64,000 nucleotides of DNA from Azospirillum thiophilum (GTDB taxonomy: Bacteria; Pseudomonadota; Alphaproteobacteria; Azospirillales; Azospirillaceae). Within the stretch, counting starts at the first letter, position 1; every line of letters begins with the position of its first letter. Made by a program: the position numbers and the translations under genes. The notes beneath the pieces were generated by a model. That model was not told where the DNA came from, did no database searches, and saw nothing but the letters and a program-made list of their open reading frames with translations. Location: NCBI RefSeq assembly GCF_001305595.1, contig NZ_CP012403.1:518501-582500 (forward strand). Reading direction: 5' to 3'. This document shows positions 49,741-58,016 of this stretch, piece by piece.

Positions 49741-50870
49741 CGCGGCTCCTCCGCATCGGCTGCCGCCAGTGCAAGGATGCGGCTGGCGGCAAGGCTTGGA
49801 TCGATGGCGGCGATGCAGTGCGCCTCCGCCGCGATGCAGGCGGTCGTGCAGGGCGGAACAGCCGCGGCCGGGCGCAGGACCAGCGCTCGCCCGTCCCGTC
49901 CCCCGGTCCAGGGCCGGAAACGCTCCGGCGCATGGATGTGGTTGGGGTCGCCGCCCTCGGGATGGCAGGAGAAGACCGCCACCGGCACACCAGCCGCTGC
50001 GGCCAGATGGGCGGGAGCGGAATCCATGGTGATCGCCAGCACCGCCTCGCCCATCGCCGCCGCAGCGACCCGCAGGCCGGTGGCGCCGGTCAGGTCGGTG
50101 ATCCGGCCACGCAGCGCGGCGGCCAAAGCGATGGCGGCAGGCCCCTCCGCCAGGGTGCCAAGCACGGCGACCCGTGCGTCCAGCCCGGCCGCGACGGCGG
50201 CGATCACGGCGGTCAGCCGGTCGAGCGGATAGTCCCGCCGCGGGCTTGCAGCGCCGGGCGCCACGACGATCAGCGGACGGCCACCGGACGGGCCGAGCAG
50301 CCGGCGCGCCTGTTGGCGGTCCTCCGCCGTCAAACTCATTTCCAGCGGGCCGAGATCCGGACGGGCGCCGAGCGCCTCCAGCAGGGCGGCATTCTGTTCC
50401 ACCTCGTGCCGGCCGGGCGGCGGGGCCAGCGCCAGGGTGAAGGCCCGGTCGAAACCGCGGTTGCCCTCGGCCTTCCAGGGCGTGACCGTCTCGGAGAAGC
50501 CGGCGACCACCCGTGCCCGGCTGTTGGCTGCGAGCGTCGTCGCCCCGTGCCGGTCGAAGTCGTAGCGCGGCACCAGCGCCAGATCGAAGCCGGCACGGTA
50601 ACACTCCGCGAACAGGGCCAGCCCGCCGGGGGTGATGCCGCGGAAATCGAGGCCGCCGCCCTCCTTCGGCCGCGGCGCCACCACGCCGTCGACATGGCGG
50701 CAGGTCGCCGCCAGATCCGCCACCGCCTCGCGCACCGCCAGCAGGATGCGCGCCTGCGGGGCGGCGGCGCGCAGGCCGCGCAGGAAGGGGGTCGCCATCA
50801 CGAAATCGCCGGCCTCGTCCAGCTTGACGACCAGGATGCTGCGGACGGCGGACAGGTCGCAGACGGTCAT
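49737..50870 (-). CDS. glycosyltransferase family 9 (heptosyltransferase-like)
   Basis: A 377-residue GT9 protein starting at 50870 (MTVCDLSAVRSILVVKLDEAGDFVMATPFLRGLRAAAP), the classic ADP-heptose:LPS heptosyltransferase N-terminus. The C-terminal donor-binding part includes VVAPGAASPRRDYPLDRL and ITMDSAPAHLAAAAGVPVAVF. It could add a sugar to a surface glycan or a protein. Its start overlaps the stop of the GT41 gene (ATGA), so the two enzymes are likely to work on the same product. Several Cys near the C-terminus (PPCTTACIAAEAHC) are unusual. Confidence 0.87.
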   Translation of the reverse strand: MTVCDLSAVRSILVVKLDEAGDFVMATPFLRGLRAAAPQARILLAVREAVADLAATCRHVDGVVAPRPKEGGGLDFRGITPGGLALFAECYRAGFDLALVPRYDFDRHGATTLAANSRARVVAGFSETVTPWKAEGNRGFDRAFTLALAPPPGRHEVEQNAALLEALGARPDLGPLEMSLTAEDRQQARRLLGPSGGRPLIVVAPGAASPRRDYPLDRLTAVIAAVAAGLDARVAVLGTLAEGPAAIALAAALRGRITDLTGATGLRVAAAAMGEAVLAITMDSAPAHLAAAAGVPVAVFSCHPEGGDPNHIHAPERFRPWTGGRDGRALVLRPAAAVPPCTTACIAAEAHCIAAIDPSLAASRILALAAADAEEPR

Positions 50871-53518
50871 GCCCTCCCCTCCCCGTCCGGCGCCGTGACG
50901 TGGATGGCCGCCGGCGGCAGTCCGGCGCACCAGCGGCGCCAGGCGGTGCGATAGCCCGCCTCCACCGCGCGGGCGTAGCCGGCTTCGTCCATCAGGGCGG
51001 AGCGGCGCATCCGCTCGCGCAGGCCTTTGCGCTGTATCTCGAGGAAGCCGCGGTCGGTCGCCAGCCGGACGCCCATCGCCAGATAAGCGTCATCGTCCGG
51101 CGTCACCAGATCCCCCAGCCCTACGGCAGCGAGCAAGCTTGCCCCCCAACGGCCGATCTTGGTCGGTCCGGTCTGGTTCAGCACCGGCACGCCCATCCAC
51201 AGCGCGTCGCAGATGGTGGTGCCGCCATTGGCGAAGACGGGATCCAATGCCACGTCGATGGCGGTGTAACCCTGGTAGGGATCGGGGGTTATGCCGCGCA
51301 GATCCAGCCGCTCCGCCGCGATGCCATGCGCGGCGAAGGCCGCCAGCAGGCGCCGGTCGGCTCCGCCGCCATTGCCCAGCCCCCGCCATTTCAGCACCAG
51401 CCTTGCGGTCGGAACGGCCGCCAGCAGCCGCGCCCACAGCGCGATGGTGGCGGCGTTGACCTTGGTGATGTTGTTGAAGGACCCGAAGGTGACATGGCCG
51501 TTGCGCGTCCAAGGCGGCCGCTCGGGCGGGGCGCAGGCCGACTCCGCCGGGCGGTAGCACAGCACGCAGCCAGGCAGCCGGATCAGCGATTCCACATGCA
51601 GCGCCTCCACCCCCGGCGGGGCGAGGCGGACATCGGCCAACTGGTAATCGACGGCGCTCAATCCCGTCGTGTTGGGATAGAGCGGCAGGCTGACCTGCAG
51701 CGGCGCCGGCCGCCGCGCCATCAGCGGCATGCGGTTTCGCGACATGTGGCCGCCGGCATCGACCAGGATGTCGATGCGGTCGTCCCGGATCCGGCGGTCG
51801 AGTTCCTCATCCGTCATCGCCGCAACGTCGCGCCAGCGGTCGGCCGCCGCCCGGAAACGGTCGGTGGTGGCATCGCGGCTGCGGTCGTTGTGGTAGCAGG
51901 TGACCTCCACCGCCGCGCGGTCGTGCCCCTCGACCAACGGCAGCAGGAAATGATAGCCCGGCCCCGGATAGCGCTGGAAATCGGGCGACAGATAGCCGAT
52001 GCGCAGGCGCCGCTCCGGATCCCGGCTCTCCACCGCATGGGAGACGGCCGGCAGAGAGGGCAGATGCCGCTCGAAGCCGCGATGGTCGCGGAAGACGTCC
52101 GCCGGATCGGCGCCGTCGTCGAAACACAAGCAGAACAGCAGGTTGGACCGGATCGCCGCATCCCCGGGCGCCCGCTCCAGCGCGGCACGGAAGGCCGCCA
52201 CCGCCTCGGCATGCAGGCCGAGCGCCATCCGGGCAACGCCGAGATTCGAATTGGCCAAAGCCTCCTGTCCCGGATCGGCGAGCCGCAGCGCCCGGTCGAG
52301 CGGCGGGATCGCCTCCTCCACTGCGTCGGCGTCGAGCCGATGGGTGCCGATGTTGACCCAGGCTGCGGCATCGTCCGGCCGCAGCACGAGCGCCCGGCGG
52401 TGCCAGGACAGCGCCGCATCCGGTTGCGCCGCAAGATGGAAGGCGGATCCGGCATTGGCGGCGAGCGCCGAATCCTCCGGCGCCACCCGAACCGCCCGCA
52501 GAACCGCCGGCGTCGCCCCCTCCAGCCCAAGCGTCGCCCGGGCCAGTCCCAACCCAGACAGCGCCAGTCCCGCGGACGGCGCCAGAGCCAGAATATGCCG
52601 GTAGCACCGCTCCGCCGCCGCCGCCCGCCCCTGGGCGTAGAGCCGGCCGGCGAGCGTCAGCAGCGCATCCTCCGCCATCGGGTCCAGCGCCGCCGCCCGA
52701 ACCAGCCAGAGCGGACTGTCCGGCATCAGCGCCCCCAGGATCCGGGCCGCCGCCGTATGGCCGGGGACCAGCGCCAGCAGGCGGCGTGCCGCCGCCGTCG
52801 CGCCCGCCGGGTCGCCGATCCCGTGGCAGAGCTGCATGCGCTGCTCCAACGGTTCCACCATCTGCGGCGCCAGCGCGCACAACGCCTGAAAGGCCGCCGC
52901 CGCATCCTGCATCAGGCCGGCGTCGCGCAACGCCGCCCCCCGGTTGAAGGCCGCCAGGATCCGGTGCGGCTCCAGCGTCGCGGCGCGTCCGTACCAGGCG
53001 GCCGCCGGCAGGAACCGGTTGCCGTCGTACAAGGCGTCGCCCAGCGAGCCCGCGCTCTCGACATCCGCCGGCTCCAGCGCCATCGCCCGCAGCAGCGCCT
53101 GCGCCGCCGGGCCGTGCTGTCCCAGCCGCGTCCGCGCCGCCGACTCCATCCGCGGCAGCGTCGGGTCGAGCGGCGCCAGACGGGCGGCGGCGCGGAAGGC
53201 CGTCGCCGCCTCCTCCCACCGCTCCGCCGCGCCGAGAAGCCGGCCCAGATTGGCATGGAACAGCGGTTGCCGTGCGTCGGCCCTCACCGCCTGCCGGATC
53301 CGCTCGATCCCGTCCGCCAGCGCCCCGGTCTGCGCCTTGACCAGGCCAGACAGATGCAGGGCGTCCGCTTGCCTCGGCAAGCGTTTCAGCACCTGATCGT
53401 AGAGCGTCGCGGCCTCGGCCAGCTGCCCGCCCTGGTGAAGTGCGACCGCACGGGCCAGCAGGGCCTGCGCATCGGCCGTCCCGGCCGGGCGATGCGTCTG
53501 GCGATGGTTCGGTTTCAT
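50867..53518 (-). CDS. TPR-repeat O-GlcNAc transferase-like glycosyltransferase (GT41)
   Basis: An 883-residue protein with about a dozen TPR units (residues ~15-530) and a C-terminal GT41 domain (~545-870). The GT41 hallmarks are RIGYLSPDF, FGSFNNITKVNAATIALWARLL and VALDPVFANGGTTICDALWMGVPVL. It would transfer a sugar from a UDP donor to protein Ser/Thr in the cytoplasm. The segment DFQRYPGPGYHF has Tyr where human OGT has the conserved His of its NHPTSH motif, so activity may differ. Bacterial members often modify flagellin or surface proteins. The start is at 53518 (MKPNHRQTH) with a weak ribosome-binding site. Coupled to the GT9 gene. Confidence 0.87.
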   Translation of the reverse strand: MKPNHRQTHRPAGTADAQALLARAVALHQGGQLAEAATLYDQVLKRLPRQADALHLSGLVKAQTGALADGIERIRQAVRADARQPLFHANLGRLLGAAERWEEAATAFRAAARLAPLDPTLPRMESAARTRLGQHGPAAQALLRAMALEPADVESAGSLGDALYDGNRFLPAAAWYGRAATLEPHRILAAFNRGAALRDAGLMQDAAAAFQALCALAPQMVEPLEQRMQLCHGIGDPAGATAAARRLLALVPGHTAAARILGALMPDSPLWLVRAAALDPMAEDALLTLAGRLYAQGRAAAAERCYRHILALAPSAGLALSGLGLARATLGLEGATPAVLRAVRVAPEDSALAANAGSAFHLAAQPDAALSWHRRALVLRPDDAAAWVNIGTHRLDADAVEEAIPPLDRALRLADPGQEALANSNLGVARMALGLHAEAVAAFRAALERAPGDAAIRSNLLFCLCFDDGADPADVFRDHRGFERHLPSLPAVSHAVESRDPERRLRIGYLSPDFQRYPGPGYHFLLPLVEGHDRAAVEVTCYHNDRSRDATTDRFRAAADRWRDVAAMTDEELDRRIRDDRIDILVDAGGHMSRNRMPLMARRPAPLQVSLPLYPNTTGLSAVDYQLADVRLAPPGVEALHVESLIRLPGCVLCYRPAESACAPPERPPWTRNGHVTFGSFNNITKVNAATIALWARLLAAVPTARLVLKWRGLGNGGGADRRLLAAFAAHGIAAERLDLRGITPDPYQGYTAIDVALDPVFANGGTTICDALWMGVPVLNQTGPTKIGRWGASLLAAVGLGDLVTPDDDAYLAMGVRLATDRGFLEIQRKGLRERMRRSALMDEAGYARAVEAGYRTAWRRWCAGLPPAAIHVTAPDGEGRA

Positions 53519-54188
53519 CCGCTGTCCGCATTCTTTGAGGGTCGGGCGGATAATGCTGGGCGGCCGCCGTCGATTGCAACAGCGGCGATTGCGCGCACGC
53601 GGCCAGCTCGCGCTGCCGGCCTGCCAATGCCGCTTCCCGGTCGCGGGTGCGACGGCGCTGCTCCTCCGTGCGGGCACGCAACAGCTCCTCCTGGCGCAGC
53701 CGGGCGGCCAGCCGCCGCAGATCGGCGGCGGCGCGGCTGTCCGCCGATGGTGACCGGCGGGCCAGAGCCTCGCGGAAATCGCCGAGCGTCGGAAAGCGGC
53801 TCCAACCGCTGCGGAAGCCGGCCCATACCTCGTCGAACGCCGCCATCCAGCGGTCGGCCGGCCAATCGGCCATCGCCCGCACATCCGCTTCCAGCAACTC
53901 GGCGTCCGGCAGATCCAGGGCGAAGCGGTCGGCGAGCTTTTCCAGCCCGGTCAGGACATTGTCCACCCCGATCGCGGGAGTCAGGACGCTGATGGCCTGC
54001 TCCACCCGGTCGGCAAGCGCCCCGATCTCGGCGGGCGACAGATCCTGCGTCTCGAACCTGAGGTCGGCCGCCTCAAGCCTGGCCAGCGAGGCGAAGGCGC
54101 AGGGCGGCGAGGGTCTCGCGGTTGCGGCCGGCGCCTTCGCCGGTGGACTGGGAATGTCCGGCACGCAAGGGGGCTGAACGGCGGTCAT
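53515..54188 (-). CDS. hypothetical replicon-associated protein, 3' end uncertain
   Basis: Unrecognised protein starting at 54188 (MTAVQPPCVPDIPSPPAKAP), inside the last 116 bases of the winged-helix gene. After a Pro-rich N-terminus it reads EIGALADRVEQAISVLTPAI, MADWPADRWMAAFDEVWAGF, SGWSRFPTLGDFREAL, and then an Arg/Glu-rich coiled coil (LRRLAARLRQEELLRARTEEQRRRTRDREAAL). No in-frame stop occurs before the GT41 gene; the frame stays open to 51807. A -1 shift would reach the TGA at 53515-53517, giving an ATGA overlap with the GT41 start. I use that as the probable end. The W-x-x-F and phage-like style suggests a replication accessory protein. Confidence 0.5.
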
Positions 54189-54861
54189 GGCGGGGCTCCC
54201 GGCGGTACTGGGGGACGGAGGGCGGCGCAGAGGACGAGATCGTGGGCGAAATCGCCGGCGGTTCGGCCGGCGCCACCAGCTCCCGCGAGATCCAGCGGCG
54301 CCATGCCGCTCCCGGATCCGGAGGCCGGTAGCCGTTGCGGCGGTGCGCCTTGCGACACCAGGCGACGAATTTCGCCGTCACCCGTCCTGCATCGACCTCC
54401 GGCCGTTCCCGAGCCGCCCAGGCGAGGTCCGATGGTTCCGGCTGCCAGTCGGCTGCCAGAGCGTCGTCGCTTCGGCTCGATCCCCCGTCCGATGGAGAGG
54501 AGGAGGATTCAGGATTCCAGGATTCCAAGGAAATGCCGGCCGGGTGACGGCTGCTGTCAGCCGGCTGACAGGAAATGCCGGCGGTTGCGCCGTCCATCCC
54601 AGCCAGCTGATAGGCGAAGCCGCGCAGGCCGCGGCGCGATCTGGCACAGACCAGTGCCGCTTCCGGTTCCTGCAGGCCCTTCAGCACGGCGTTGAACCAC
54701 GCGCGGCTCTGCCCAAGCTCCTCGGCCAGTTCGCCTTGCGTGACGGTGCAGACACCGTCGGGGTCGGCGTGGGCGTAGAGCGCGGACAACACCGCGATAT
54801 CGGCCGCCTGAATGCCGGGCATGGCAATCCAGCGCCTGTACATATCGATGTATGGCTTCAT
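54073..54861 (-). CDS. winged-helix DNA-binding protein next to the origin
   Basis: A 262-residue protein. The N-terminal 90 residues form a helix-turn-helix of the plasmid/phage replication type (VLSALYAHADPDGVCTVTQGELAEELGQSRAWFNAVLKGLQE). They are followed by a low-complexity Ser/Pro linker (ESWNPESSSSPSDGGSSRSDD) and a second patch, VTAKFVAWCRKAHRRNGYRPPDPGAAWRRWISRE. That last patch resembles helicase-loader or DnaT/DnaD-like C-terminal motifs (F..W...). The gene points away from the iteron region, and the next gene overlaps its 3' end. A role in replication of this replicon is inferred from position. Confidence 0.65.
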   Translation of the reverse strand: MKPYIDMYRRWIAMPGIQAADIAVLSALYAHADPDGVCTVTQGELAEELGQSRAWFNAVLKGLQEPEAALVCARSRRGLRGFAYQLAGMDGATAGISCQPADSSRHPAGISLESWNPESSSSPSDGGSSRSDDALAADWQPEPSDLAWAARERPEVDAGRVTAKFVAWCRKAHRRNGYRPPDPGAAWRRWISRELVAPAEPPAISPTISSSAPPSVPQYRREPRHDRRSAPLRAGHSQSTGEGAGRNRETLAALRLRLAGQA

Positions 54862-55033
54862 TGGGATACCCGTCTGTCGGTCGATCCGTGGACGGGCGAA
54901 GACAAAGGGAGAGCGTCGACGGACTCCATGGAATCCGCTTGGCTTTGTGGGCCTGCCCTGCCATCATGGAGTCGCCAAACAGCCAGATGTGGGGTGCCCG
55001 GGTTTCCCTCGGTCTCCTCCGTCCGACACGAAG

Positions 55034-55057
55034 GGCCCGGAGCAATCCGGGCCTTTT
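55034..55057 (+). terminator. rho-independent terminator with GCAA loop
   Basis: Stem GGCCCGGA / TCCGGGCC closed by a GCAA tetraloop and followed by TTTT. No plus-strand gene ends upstream within the region, so it may end a small untranslated RNA arising between about 54862 and 55034. Alternatively it insulates the origin. Confidence 0.6.
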
Positions 55058-55327
55058 GTGTTTGCGGAGGCGGTTCCTCCGTTAAGTCATGGTGCGCTCC
55101 TTCAAGGCTGCACGAACCCGTGGCACCGGCCAGCAACTGGCATGGGCGCACGACGATGGCATGAGGGCGGTTTTCGCCCGTTTTTTGAAATGTGTACGTC
55201 GCGTTGCGCGTCTGTCCATGGTCTTGGGAAAACGGCGTTTCGGCGTCACTTCAAGGCGGGGCGGAGCGATTCTCCTGGAGGAATCAATAGCTTGGCTCTC
55301 CGAATGCCCGGCTCGCCGGTGCCGAGT

Positions 55328-55825
55328 GTCGCTGTTGTGCCGAAAGATTCGGATAGGAACGTCGCCGTTGTGCCGAAAGATTCTTTTGACTGGCGGCCTC
55401 AAGTCCAAGGATTGGCCTCGGCGAGTGTCGCCGTTATGCCGAATAATCCTGCCCTCCCCTCCCCCCACCAGCCGCGGAGCTGCCAGAATCGGCGGAGAAT
55501 CGGGAGGGAATCGGCCCGACAGCCGATCTGCCGAATGTCGCCGTTCTGCCAGTCACAGGCACTATATGAAGCGTAATGGGGCCTAAGCTCTGTGGAGCGT
55601 CGGACAATATAATAGTAAAATCAATGGCTTGATTGGCGATCCTTCGTCCTCTTGCCTCTCCGCCGCGGCAGAACGGAGACGCTGCCCGCCCCTCCGGTCC
55701 GGATGACTCCCGGGCGGGAGCCGATCGCCCCGCAAACTGCGGCCACAAACAGAAAGCTGGCAGAACGGCGACATTCGGTCCGCGTTTTCCCGCCGGTTCC
55801 GGGAATCTTTCGGCAGAACGGCGAC
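55328..55825. repeat. iteron array (seven copies) of the replication origin
   Basis: Core GTCGCCGTTNTGCC, in the best copies followed by GAAAGATTC. Direct copies: 55328-55350, 55361-55383, 55427-55449 and 55537-55550. Inverted copies: 55666-55680, 55759-55772 and 55803-55825. A degenerate copy lies at 55519-55535. Start-to-start spacings of the direct copies are 33, 66 and 110 bases, close to whole helical turns. The arrangement is that of RepA-binding iterons. Confidence 0.88.
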
Positions 55826-55940
55826 GTTTGAGCAGGAGCTGTGGAACAGGGTGGCAGGCTTGTGGATTATGGCTTTGATGGACCGCTTCACCATCCCATC
55901 GATCCCATTCCAGTTCGGACAGGAGCCGCGGAGAGACGGC

Positions 55941-56888
55941 ATGACCCAGACCAACACCGCCGAGCTGCTCGACCGGCCGCTGCAATTGGCTCTGCGGCTG
56001 GATTCGCCGTTGACCGGCGACGTCCAGAACGACCGGCACATGATGGTCTACAGCCTGTTCGGCCTGTCGAAGGACAAGGCGGAATCGCTGCCGACCTATG
56101 ATGACGGCAAGGTGCGGATCGAGGTGCGGGCGCCGAAGAATGTCGGCGTTGCGACGATCTGGGACAAGGCGGTGCTGCTCTACGCCATCTCGCTGCTGCG
56201 CGAGAAGATGGAACAGGGCAAGATTCCGGCCAAGCTGGGTGAACTGCATTTTACCACCAGCGACCTGCAGCGGATCGTCGGCAAGACCGCCGGCGGCAGC
56301 GCCTATGACAAGATCGAAGGGGCGCTGGAGCGCCTGCAGGGCACGCAGATCAAGACCAACCTGGAAACCGGCGGCGAGGGCGAGAGCGGCGCCTTCTCAT
56401 GGATTTCCGACTACAAGCTGCTCTACCAGCGGAAGAAGGACGGCGAGCGGGCGGTGCGCGGGCTGAAGCTGACGCTGTCGGGCTGGGTCACCCGCGCGGC
56501 ACTGGGCCACAATCTGCTGATCTACCATGACCAGTATTTCGCGCTGAAGCCGGTGGAGAAGCGGCTGTACGAGATCGCGCGGGCCCATCTGGCCCGCGGA
56601 CATGCCTTCTGGATGGCGCTGGAACCGTTGCGCAAGCGCGTCGGCTCCGACAACGACCTGCGCAAGTTCAAGAACGCGCTGGGTCCCGTGCTGGCCGCCG
56701 ACCGCATTCCCGGCTACGGCGTGCGCATCGTCGAGACGGCGGAATACAAGGAGACGATGAAATCCCGCGGTGCCGTGTTGGGACGTGTTCTGAACGCCGA
56801 GCTGCCGGTGCTGTTCTGGAAGAAGGACCAGGGCCAGCCGGAAAATTGGATCGACGCCCCGAAGGTGGAGTACGACGAGACCGTGTAG
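55941..56888 (+). CDS. repA: plasmid replication initiator RepA (RPA family)
   Basis: Initiator of 315 residues from the ATG at 55941, which has GGAGAGAC at the right distance; in-frame starts at 55851, 55869 and 55878 are alternatives. The sequence matches the replication initiator protein A family: MVYSLFGLSKDKAESLPTYDDGKVRIEV, NVGVATIWDKAVLLYAISLL, HFTTSDLQRIVGKTAGGSAYDKIEGALERLQGTQIKT. These are two winged-helix-like halves that would bind the iterons just upstream and open the origin. It is followed by parA after 105 bases. Confidence 0.87.
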   Translation: MTQTNTAELLDRPLQLALRLDSPLTGDVQNDRHMMVYSLFGLSKDKAESLPTYDDGKVRIEVRAPKNVGVATIWDKAVLLYAISLLREKMEQGKIPAKLGELHFTTSDLQRIVGKTAGGSAYDKIEGALERLQGTQIKTNLETGGEGESGAFSWISDYKLLYQRKKDGERAVRGLKLTLSGWVTRAALGHNLLIYHDQYFALKPVEKRLYEIARAHLARGHAFWMALEPLRKRVGSDNDLRKFKNALGPVLAADRIPGYGVRIVETAEYKETMKSRGAVLGRVLNAELPVLFWKKDQGQPENWIDAPKVEYDETV

Positions 56889-56907
56889 CGCCCCTGCCCC
56901 TTTGGCG

Positions 56908-56932
56908 GACACCCGTTCGGTAGACACCCGTT
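56908..56932. repeat. two direct repeats GACACCCGTT upstream of parA
   Basis: GACACCCGTT at 56908-56917 and 56923-56932, 15 bases apart, in the 105-base gap between repA and parA. Their place just before a ParA that carries its own N-terminal HTH makes them a candidate autoregulatory operator of the parAB operon. Confidence 0.4.
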
Positions 56933-56993
56933 GCCGGAGTCGCGACAACTTGATAGGGTCGGCGCAACCGGTGACGGGGCAGGAGGACGGGGC

Positions 56994-58016
56994 GTGACAG
57001 GGGACCAGTTGAAGGCGTTGCGGGAACGGCGGGGCCTAACCCAGACGCAGATGGCGGCGTTCGTCAACGAACTGACCGGCCGCAAATACGACAAGCAGCG
57101 CCTGAGCAAATGGGAAACCGGCAAGGAGGCCCTGCCCCGCGATCTGTTGGGCCGGCTGCTGCTGCTGGATCTGGAACGGCCGGAAAGCCCCCTGCCCCGC
57201 CGCGGCACCACCGTCGCCGTCGGCCTGCAGAAGGGCGGCACCGCCAAGACCGCGACTTCGATCAACCTCGCCTTCATTCTGGCGCGTGCCGGCAACCGGG
57301 TGCTGCTGGTCGACGCCGACCCGCAGGGCAACGCCACCATCCATGTCGGCGTGCCGCAGACCGACATCGTGGCACTGACCGAGGCCGGCAAGGTCCTCTA
57401 TCATGCACTGATGGGCAAGACGACGCTGGACGAGGTGATCCGTCCGACCAGTGTCGAGGGGCTGGACGTGGTGCCCTCCAGCATCGCGCTGGCGAGCGCC
57501 GATACCGAGCTGCCCGGCAACCTGACCAATGCACAGACGGCGCTGGCCGAGATCCTGGACGGGGTGAAGGCGCGCTACGACGTGATCGTCATCGACTGCG
57601 CCCCCAACCTGGGCGCGGTGACGATCAACGCGCTGACCGCGGCCGATTACGTGCTGGTGCCCTGCCAGGCCGAGCCGCACGCCATCCTGGGGGTCAGCGC
57701 CTTCCTCGACACCGTCGCCAAGATCCAGCGGCGGCTGAATCCGCGGCTGGAGGTCCTGGGCATCCTGCCGACCATGGTGAACCCGCGCCAGACCCAGGAC
57801 CGGTCCTCGCTGGACGATATCCAGCGGCTGTGGGGTAACGACCGCCGCGTGTTCCCGCCGGTGCCGCGCGCGACGATCTACGCCCAGGCGGCCGGTGCCA
57901 ATGTCATCACGCTGGATGCCGACATCGGCGCGCCGGGGGTGGAGAGCTATGCCGCCATCGCGTCCGCGCTGCTGACCGCCACGGGCCGACTGCAGGAGAC
58001 CGTCGATGCCGCCTAA
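56994..58016 (+). CDS. parA: ParA-type partition ATPase with N-terminal HTH
   Basis: A 340-residue ParA of the large plasmid type (Ia-like). The GTG start at 56994 follows AGGAGGACGGGGC. Residues 1-50 form an XRE-like HTH (LKALRERRGLTQTQMAAFVNELTGRKYDKQRLSKWETGKE). The ATPase has a deviant Walker A, KGGTAKT (80-86), where the usual sequence is KGGVGKT, then DADPQGNAT and VIDCAPNLGAVTINAL. It segregates the replicon with ParB and probably represses its own operon. The Ala at the fifth Walker position is unusual and worth noting. Confidence 0.92.
   Translation: MTGDQLKALRERRGLTQTQMAAFVNELTGRKYDKQRLSKWETGKEALPRDLLGRLLLLDLERPESPLPRRGTTVAVGLQKGGTAKTATSINLAFILARAGNRVLLVDADPQGNATIHVGVPQTDIVALTEAGKVLYHALMGKTTLDEVIRPTSVEGLDVVPSSIALASADTELPGNLTNAQTALAEILDGVKARYDVIVIDCAPNLGAVTINALTAADYVLVPCQAEPHAILGVSAFLDTVAKIQRRLNPRLEVLGILPTMVNPRQTQDRSSLDDIQRLWGNDRRVFPPVPRATIYAQAAGANVITLDADIGAPGVESYAAIASALLTATGRLQETVDAA

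Larger units (their letters stand above)
54862..55940. other. origin region of the replicon (oriV)
   Basis: A 1.08-kb stretch without a convincing gene, between the winged-helix gene and repA. It holds a terminator (55034-55057), four direct and three inverted iterons (55328-55825), a perfect TATAAT (55608-55613) in an AT-rich segment (55561-55632) between the two iteron groups, and a DnaA-box-like TGTGGATTA at 55861-55869 (one mismatch to the complement of TTATCCACA). These are the parts of an iteron-type origin. The AT-rich centre is the likely unwinding site and may also carry the repA promoter. Confidence 0.8.

Noticed and set aside
55328..55825. Regular repeats considered as a CRISPR array
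   Set aside because: Copies are in two orientations, spacings vary, the cores are only 14-23 bases, there are no cas genes, and the repeats sit directly upstream of repA. They are iterons.
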